Shown: in pieces, positions 6,431-10,472 of the stretch
Numbering within the stretch: position 1 is the first letter of the stretch
Layout: every line of letters begins with the position of its first letter
Assembly (NCBI GenBank): GCA_025464025.1
Contig: JAODBP010000329.1
Location: forward strand, 1-10,472
DNA length: 10,472 bases
Reading direction: 5' to 3'
Origin: Actinomycetes bacterium
GTDB lineage: Bacteria > Actinomycetota > Acidimicrobiia > Acidimicrobiales > CADCSY01
Made by a program: the position numbers and the translations under genes
Notes under the pieces: generated by a model
The model's database searches: none
Seen by the model: the letters and a program-made list of their open reading frames with translations, nothing else
Told to the model about the DNA's origin: nothing

Positions 6431-7215
6431 TCAGACGGTGAACGGCGCGGGAACCTCGTCCACCAGGCTGGTGGACGTCACGGTGCCGAAGAAGCCGTCG
6501 AGGTCGAACAGGTCGGCCCGGGCGTGGCCGGTGCCATCGGCGTCGTACCACGAGCGGGCCGTGATCCCGGTCCACTCGCCGCGGGGCGCCCGGGCGAAGA
6601 GATCGTCAGGTCGGGGTTGATGCACGACCAGCGGGACTGGTCGAGGTAGTTGGCCGAGTTGGCGCCGAAGTCGGCGACGGTCGCGACCCGCAGCTCGGGC
6701 GAGAGCCCGTGGCCCTCGATCACCGGCAGGACGACGTGGAACCACGCCGGGGAGATGGACTCGCCCGGGGCCCGGACCTCGAGGGCGGCGAGGAACGCCG
6801 AGAGCCCGGTGGCGCGGAAGTGCACCAGCGCGCATGCGTCCGGGGGCGGGGGCGGGGCGACAGCGGGGAGGCGCGGGTCGGTGCCCTGGTCGGGCCCGGT
6901 GCCGAGCCGGAGCCGGAGGGCCGTGCAGCGGGCGAGCTCGGTCCCGTCCCGGAGGATGCGGGCGACGACCACCTGCAGCCGCTTGCCCTCCCGCACCACC
7001 TCGGTCGCCACCTGGAGGCGGCCGAGCGGCACGGGCCGGTGCATGTCGAACGTGAGCCGGGCGATCCGCATCGGCACCAGCGTCGGCACCTGCTCGACGG
7101 CCCACGTCAGCAGGGCGCAGGGCCCGCCGCCGTACTGGGCGTCCGGGTCCCACGGCCCCTGCGTGAGGATGGTGGCGACGACGTCGTCGCCGTCGAGCTC
7201 GAAGAGGGCGGGCAC
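6431..7215 (-). pseudogene. TesB-like acyl-CoA thioesterase family protein, frameshifted
   Basis: From GTG 7215, 10 nt after the monooxygenase stop, one frame encodes about 206 residues of a double-hotdog thioesterase: GPWDPDAQYGGGPCALL near the N-terminus, RIARLTFDMHRPVPLG (about 50-65), a Pro-rich linker near 118-125, then the second hotdog ending DQSRWSCINPDLTIS. From about 6598 the homology continues in the -1 frame with FARAPRGEWTGITARSWY to a TGA at 6431, as expected for this family (INPDLT, then R-x-PRGEW). One extra base near 6597-6601 joins them into 261 residues, the normal length. These enzymes hydrolyse acyl-CoA thioesters in the cytoplasm. Without the repair the ORF ends at 6478 with about 40 unrelated residues in place of the last 55. 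The start lacks a strong Shine-Dalgarno; translation is probably coupled to the upstream gene. Sequencing error is as likely as decay. Confidence 0.8.
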
Positions 7216-7225
7216 GCCCGAGGTT

Positions 7226-8353
7226 CTACTTCTTGAAGTGCGGGATGACGTGCTCGCCGATCTGGCGGATCGTCTCGAGCATCGCCCACTGGGGCACGGT
7301 GCCCATCTGGTTGAGGAAGAGGATCTCGTCGGCGCCGGCCTCGATGAGCCGCTCGACGTAGCCGATGCAGTCCTCGACCGTGCCGTAGGCGTGGTTCGGG
7401 TTGAGCATGGCCATGCTCGGGTCGCCGAAGTCGACGCTGACCTTCTCCCGCCCGATGGCCGACTGGATGATGTTGGTGCCATCGCCGGTCTGGGCGGTGA
7501 GGTCCTCCGGCCACGAGTCGGGGTCGGGCAGCGGCATGGCGCCGGCGCTGCCCCAGTGGCCGATGGCCTCCATGAAGAAGCGCTGGCCGCGCAGGCCGAT
7601 GCGCCGGGCCTCCTGGCCGTCCTCGAGCACGATGGCCGGGCACAGCGCGGCGAGGTGCTCGGTCGGGCGGTAGCCGACCTGCTCGCTGTCCTTCCGGTTG
7701 GCGTAGGCCTTGCGGTAGATGGCGTTCTTCTCGGCCACCTGCTCGGGGCCGCCGAAGCCGAGCACCAGGGCGCCGATGCCGCGGCCGCCGGCGTCGTTGA
7801 GCGTGTCGTTGTGGGTGCACGCCATGTAGAGCGGCGGGTGCGGGTCCTGCAGCGGCTTGGGGTGGATGGGCCGGGGCGGGAAGTCGATGAACTGGCCGTG
7901 GTGCTCGACCACGTCCTCGACCCAGATGCGGGGGACGAGCCGCATCATCTCCTCGATCATCGGGGGGAGGTCGGCGAGGTCGTAGCCGAACGTGCCGGCC
8001 TCCTGCTGGGTGCCGCCCTTGCCGAAGCCGACGTGGAGGCGCCCGCCGGAGAGGATGTCGAGGGCGGCGCAGCGCTCGGCGATCTTGACCGGGTGGTTCT
8101 GCTTGGGCGGCAGGCAGATCACGCCGTGGCCGATGCCGATCCGGGTGGTGCGCCCGGCGAGGAAGGCGAGGAACGTCTCCGGCGCGCTCATGTGGGCGTA
8201 CTGCTCGAGGGCGGTGTGCTCGACGGCCCAGATGGTGTCGAAGCCCATCTCCTCGGCGAGGAGCGACTGCTCGAGGATGTCGAGCAGCGCCTTGGCGTCA
8301 CCCTCGCGGGTGGTGTCGGTGGTCTGGGCCTCGTAGATGAGCGAGAACTTCAC
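7226..8353 (-). CDS. LLM class flavin-dependent oxidoreductase (luciferase-like monooxygenase)
   Basis: A 375-residue bacterial-luciferase-fold enzyme. Such proteins use reduced FMN or F420 and, for the monooxygenases, oxygen to oxidise small organic substrates in the cytoplasm. Family features in order: MKFSLIYEAQ first strand; EEMGFDTIWAVEH (about 35-46), the EH block; AGRTTRIGIGHGV (66-78); HPVKIAERCAALDILSGGRLHVGFGKG (87-113), the strongest signature; and RLIEAGADEILFLNQMG near the C-terminus. Length is slightly above the usual 330-360. GTG 8353 is preferred because it gives the typical MKFSL start and has GGGGGGA about 9 nt upstream; an in-frame TTG at 8371 has no ribosome site. It leads an apparent operon with the thioesterase (10-bp gap) and possibly the DUF4389 gene, and is preceded by an AT-rich palindrome. 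Cofactor and substrate cannot be decided here. Confidence 0.9.
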   Translation of the reverse strand: MKFSLIYEAQTTDTTREGDAKALLDILEQSLLAEEMGFDTIWAVEHTALEQYAHMSAPETFLAFLAGRTTRIGIGHGVICLPPKQNHPVKIAERCAALDILSGGRLHVGFGKGGTQQEAGTFGYDLADLPPMIEEMMRLVPRIWVEDVVEHHGQFIDFPPRPIHPKPLQDPHPPLYMACTHNDTLNDAGGRGIGALVLGFGGPEQVAEKNAIYRKAYANRKDSEQVGYRPTEHLAALCPAIVLEDGQEARRIGLRGQRFFMEAIGHWGSAGAMPLPDPDSWPEDLTAQTGDGTNIIQSAIGREKVSVDFGDPSMAMLNPNHAYGTVEDCIGYVERLIEAGADEILFLNQMGTVPQWAMLETIRQIGEHVIPHFKK

Positions 8354-8386
8354 GGCCTTGGATCCCCCCAAAGAGATGAGCGCAGT

Positions 8387-8413
8387 CGGAGTATTTCAAT
8401 TAGAAATACTTCG
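8387..8413. promoter_or_regulatory. AT-rich palindrome upstream of the LLM-thioesterase operon (candidate operator)
   Basis: AGTATTTC (8390-8397) and GAAATACT (8403-8410) are perfect inverted copies around a five-base AATTA centre. The arms extend to 11 positions if one G-T pair (8389/8411) is accepted, with 8388/8412 and 8387/8413 pairing normally. It begins 33 bp upstream of the GTG at 8353 and follows the GNAT stop by a few bases. Its low G+C in a very GC-rich neighbourhood and its near-perfect symmetry suggest a binding site for a dimeric repressor such as a TetR or MarR type protein. The AT-rich core could also hold the -10 of the operon promoter. Confidence 0.55.
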
Positions 8414-8421
8414 ACTCGGGG

Positions 8422-9069
8422 TCAGCTGTCAAGGCCGAGGAGGGGGAGGCACGGCTCGAGCCCCTCGATCACGATGTCGTCACGCCGCTGGCGCTCCCAC
8501 TCGTCGCGGAGCATGGCGAAGCGGAGCATGCGGACCCGGGCGCCTTCGCGCACCTCGAACGACCAGCCGTTGTCGGTGTAGCCCAGCTTGCGGGTCACGG
8601 CCTGCGACGACGGGTTGTCGTCCCACGCGCCGGTCGTCGCCCGGGCGGCGCCGAGCCCCTCGAAGCCGAGGTGGAGGATGGCGGCGCGCATCTCGGTGCC
8701 GATGCCGCGGCCCTGGTGGCGGAGGCCCAGCCACGACCCGGTCTCGAACTGCCGGGTCAGGGCGAACTGCTTGGCGAAGGCGTCCTGCACGCCGACGGGC
8801 TCGCCGTCGACCATCACGGCGAGGTTCAGCTTCCAGTCTTCGACGGTGAAGGTCGCCCTGTTGGCCCAGACGTGCTTCGGGTACTCGACCCGCATCACAT
8901 CGGGCGGCTGGCGCGTCCACGGGATGCTGAACGGCATGGCATCGGCGGCGTGGACGCCGTCGATGGCCAGCTCGGCCAGGCTGCGGGCCAGCTCGTCGTC
9001 GATGTACCGGAGCTCGAGGCGCGGCGTCACCACGCGCAACCCGAACAGCGGCCAGCGAAGCGAGCCCAC
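8422..9069 (-). CDS. GNAT family N-acetyltransferase
   Basis: A 215-residue acetyl-CoA-dependent transferase of the RimJ/RimL-like branch (acetylates an amine on a protein N-terminus, amino acid or small molecule). LRVVTPRLELRYIDDELA near the N-terminus is the usual first strand and helix; the acetyl-CoA loop motif A is RHQGRGIGTEMRAAIL (Gln119, Gly122, Gly124), and DNPSSQAVTRKLGY (151-164) is motif B. The last 20 residues extend beyond the fold. GTG 9069 is chosen because GAGGA lies 6 nt upstream and the domain begins shortly after; an ATG at 9099 would add 10 residues and overlap the start of the divergent small gene. The gene is 68 bp upstream of the monooxygenase, with a palindrome between, so it probably belongs to a separate transcription unit or is read through only partly. 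Acceptor substrate unknown. Confidence 0.87.
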   Translation of the reverse strand: MGSLRWPLFGLRVVTPRLELRYIDDELARSLAELAIDGVHAADAMPFSIPWTRQPPDVMRVEYPKHVWANRATFTVEDWKLNLAVMVDGEPVGVQDAFAKQFALTRQFETGSWLGLRHQGRGIGTEMRAAILHLGFEGLGAARATTGAWDDNPSSQAVTRKLGYTDNGWSFEVREGARVRMLRFAMLRDEWERQRRDDIVIEGLEPCLPLLGLDS

Positions 9070-9083
9070 GCCCAATCCTCGCC

Positions 9084-9089
9084 TACCGT
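9084..9089 (+). promoter_or_regulatory. TACCGT -10-like box before the small membrane protein
   Basis: TACCGT ends 8 nt before the ATG at 9098, the same hexamer that precedes the CPBP start at similar spacing. No Shine-Dalgarno is present, so a leaderless transcript is suggested. No -35 element is evident. Confidence 0.35.
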
Positions 9090-9097
9090 CGCTGACC

Positions 9098-9274
9098 ATG
9101 CTCTGGCTTTGGGCGCAGACCACGACCACCACGACCGAAGAGGTCCCCCGGGTCGTGGGCGACCCGCTGCCGACGTGGGAGTTCTGGTTGGCCGGCGCCC
9201 TCGTGCTGGCCTTCATCCTCATCGGCGGCTGGTGGTTCAGCCGCCGGGCGAAGGCCGAGGCCGACGCCACCTAG
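9098..9274 (+). CDS. Small single-span membrane protein, function unknown
   Basis: A 58-residue ORF. The N-terminus has a Trp-rich start (MLWLWAQ), six threonines and an acidic stretch; residues about 28-47 (FWLAGALVLAFILIGGWWF) form one convincing membrane span, followed by a basic SRR and a short charged tail. The basic residues after the span suggest N-out, C-in topology. It resembles no family I can name. Support for being real: clear membrane-protein composition ending cleanly in TAG, position in a gap that would otherwise be about 275 bp without a gene, and a TACCGT box 8 nt before its ATG. It is divergent from the GNAT gene (28 bp between starts) and stops two bases before the palindrome that precedes the MDR gene. 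Short length keeps confidence moderate. Confidence 0.55.
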   Translation: MLWLWAQTTTTTTEEVPRVVGDPLPTWEFWLAGALVLAFILIGGWWFSRRAKAEADAT

Positions 9275-9276
9275 TC

Positions 9277-9293
9277 GGTCACACTGTGTGACC
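9277..9293. promoter_or_regulatory. 17-bp perfect palindrome (candidate operator for the MDR-P450 operon)
   Basis: GGTCACAC (9277-9284) and GTGTGACC (9286-9293) are perfect inverted copies around a single T. The right end lies two bases before the TTGACG -35 element. This position suits either a repressor that touches the -35 or an activator of class II type. As DNA it could also fold into a hairpin after the small gene, but no T run follows. Confidence 0.6.
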
Positions 9294-9295
9294 CG

Positions 9296-9325
9296 TTGAC
9301 GGCGGATCTTCACCCTCCCTAGGTT
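9296..9325 (+). promoter_or_regulatory. Sigma-70-type promoter for the MDR-P450 operon
   Basis: TTGACG (9296-9301) matches the -35 consensus at five of six positions. TAGGTT (9320-9325) is an acceptable -10 at 18-bp spacing. Transcription would start near 9332, giving a short leader that contains the AGGGGG ribosome site before ATG 9346. This is the best promoter in the window. Confidence 0.55.
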
Positions 9326-9345
9326 CCGACCAGGGGGTGGTGCGG

Positions 9346-10386
9346 ATGCAGGCGTGGCGGGTGCACGAGTTCGGGGAGCCGCGGGACACCTTCGTCCTGG
9401 AGGAGATCCCGGAACCGACGAGGGAGAGCCTGGCCGGGCTGGGCATGAGCCTCGGCGGCTGGATCCCGAGGCCGGAGGGCTACCCGGCCTACGACGACTG
9501 GGTCCTCCTGGACATGAAGGCGGCGGCCCTCGCCCTGCCCGACGTGACCATGAGCCAGGGTCGCTACCCGGTGCCCGTCGGCCGCCCGTACGTCTCGGGC
9601 CAGGAGGGCGTCGGCATCGTCCGCGACGCGTCGGGGGAGTGGACGCACCTCCTCGGCAAGCGGGTCGTCTCCGTCTGCATCCAGCCGTTCGGGAGCCTGG
9701 CCCCGGTGGCGGTGGGCGTCGGGATGATCTTCGAGGTCCCCGACTCGATGAGCGACGAGGACGCCGCCGCCTACCTCATCGCCGCCCACACCGCCTACCA
9801 CGCGGCCATCCGTCGCGGGCAGGTCGCGGCCGGCGAGACGGTCGCCGTCACCGGTGCCGCCGGTGGCCTCGGCTCGGCCATCGTCCAGCAGTGCCTGGCC
9901 GTCGGCGCTCGCGTCATCGCCATCGTCGGCACCGACTCGAAGGCCGCCGCTGTCCGCGACCTCGGGGCCGAAGCCATCGTCCACTCGACCCAGGACCCGG
10001 TCGCCGAGCTGCGCACGCTGACCGACGGTCGGGGCGTCGACGTGATCGTCGACCCGGTGCAGGGCCAGCAGGGCGCCGCCCTCCGCCAGGCCCTGCGGGT
10101 CGGCGGCCGCCACGTGCTCTGCGGCCACGCCGGCGGGCTCATCCCCCACGACCCCGACTTCTACCTCTACAACCACACGCTGATCGGAGTCGACCTCGGC
10201 GGCTACCCGCGGGACGAGATGCAGCGCATGCACGTCGAGGCCCAGACGGCGATCACCGGCTGGATCGCCGAGGGCACGTACAAGCCCCTCGTGGGCAAGG
10301 TCGTCGACTTCGGCGACGTGCGGGAGGCGATCGACGAGCTGGCCCACCGCCAGACGACCGGTCGCACCGTGGTTCGGATCCCGTGA
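9346..10386 (+). CDS. Zinc-independent MDR oxidoreductase (quinone oxidoreductase/enoyl reductase-like)
   Basis: A 346-residue medium-chain dehydrogenase/reductase using NAD(P)H in the cytoplasm. The N-terminal GroES-like half contains DVTMSQGRYPVPVGRPYVSGQEGVGIV (about 66-92), matching the QGRYP...PGxEGxG block of quinone oxidoreductases. The Rossmann half has VTGAAGGLGSAIVQQCLAVGARVIAI (about 168-193), the AAGGxG nucleotide-binding loop of the NADPH-preferring branch, then DGRGVDVIVDPVQG (227-240). The cysteine and histidine pattern of zinc alcohol dehydrogenases is absent. An insertion at about 25-50 sets it slightly apart from standard members. ATG 9346 is preferred over two GTG codons at 9337 and 9340 because AGGGGG lies 8 nt upstream and MQAWRV is the usual start. 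Its stop overlaps the P450 start in GTGA, so the two should be cotranscribed. Substrate unknown. Confidence 0.92.
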   Translation: MQAWRVHEFGEPRDTFVLEEIPEPTRESLAGLGMSLGGWIPRPEGYPAYDDWVLLDMKAAALALPDVTMSQGRYPVPVGRPYVSGQEGVGIVRDASGEWTHLLGKRVVSVCIQPFGSLAPVAVGVGMIFEVPDSMSDEDAAAYLIAAHTAYHAAIRRGQVAAGETVAVTGAAGGLGSAIVQQCLAVGARVIAIVGTDSKAAAVRDLGAEAIVHSTQDPVAELRTLTDGRGVDVIVDPVQGQQGAALRQALRVGGRHVLCGHAGGLIPHDPDFYLYNHTLIGVDLGGYPRDEMQRMHVEAQTAITGWIAEGTYKPLVGKVVDFGDVREAIDELAHRQTTGRTVVRIP

Positions 10387-10472
10387 CGGATCTGGCCAGC
10401 GCCGACTGGTACCTCGGCGACGACGTCCACCAGTCGCTCGCCGAGCTGCGCCGCACCGACCCGGTGCACTGG
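10383..10472 (+). CDS. Cytochrome P450, N-terminal fragment (runs off right edge)
   Basis: Thirty codons starting with GTG at 10383, overlapping the MDR stop codon by GTGA, encode a start followed by SADWYLGDDVHQSLAELRRT and DPVHW. The pattern of an aromatic residue near a small helix, then LRRTDPVHW, is the standard beginning of soluble bacterial P450s (helix A and the following strand). No catalytic motif (I-helix Thr, ExxR, heme Cys) lies inside the window, so the call rests on this short segment and on the frequent pairing of P450s with oxidoreductases. The close coupling suggests the MDR enzyme and P450 act on the same or consecutive substrates. An electron-transfer partner is not visible. 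Confidence 0.72.
   Translation, partial: MTDLASADWYLGDDVHQSLAELRRTDPVHW

Noticed and set aside
6650..8581. 643-codon plus-strand open frame opposite the thioesterase and monooxygenase
   Set aside because: Despite its length it shows no recognisable motif and is Leu/Gly/Val/Asp-biased as expected for the complement of GC-rich genes.
9277..9293. Palindrome as a CRP-type site or as a terminator
   Set aside because: The CRP consensus has TGTGA before TCACA with six bases between; here the order is reversed. No T run follows, so a factor-independent terminator is not supported.
9319..10347. 342-codon minus-strand open frame opposite the MDR gene
   Set aside because: Low-complexity Asp/Val/His/Arg product, antisense to a complete MDR enzyme.

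Overview
The window is gene-dense, strongly G+C-rich bacterial chromosome. Tandem DUF2510 boxes, DUF4389 repeats, many GTG starts, a PIN-PhoH protein and several starts placed 6-8 nt after a TANNNT box point to an actinobacterium. A member of Acidimicrobiia would fit, but that rank is an inference from gene style, not from a marker gene. I see no RNA gene, CRISPR array, insertion sequence or phage gene.

Layout. At the left edge (minus strand) is the start of a DUF429 gene lying directly behind a PIN-PhoH ATPase gene. A 131-bp divergent spacer separates phoH from a plus-strand 1-Cys peroxiredoxin. After a hairpin come a HIT-family hydrolase and, overlapping it by ATGA, a signal-peptidase-like (S26) gene. 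That gene carries a one-base frameshift and also lacks both catalytic residues of the Ser/Lys dyad. It converges on a minus-strand Tat-exported esterase. The esterase is divergent from a plus-strand CPBP intramembrane protease with two N-terminal DUF2510 boxes; both of these genes look leaderless.

From 5203 to 9069 the minus strand holds, in transcription order, a GNAT acetyltransferase, a luciferase-like flavin monooxygenase, a TesB-like thioesterase (frameshifted) and a DUF4389 membrane protein. An AT-rich palindrome sits in front of the monooxygenase. Divergent from the GNAT gene is a 58-residue single-span membrane protein. It is followed by a 17-bp palindrome abutting a good sigma-70-type promoter that drives a zinc-independent MDR oxidoreductase and, overlapping it by GTGA, the first codons of a cytochrome P450 that runs off the right edge.

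How the genes work together. The left half is housekeeping: RNA metabolism, peroxide defence, nucleotide hydrolysis and envelope proteins. The right half carries two small redox units, monooxygenase-thioesterase and MDR-P450. Each has its own candidate operator and looks like the catabolic genes that actinobacteria use on lipids or other hydrophobic substrates; the actual substrate cannot be read from the sequence. The two frameshifts are both explained by loss of a single base, so read or assembly error is a serious alternative to real pseudogenes. I found no convincing new multi-gene system. The most unusual items are the dyad-less S26 protein and the two palindromes.
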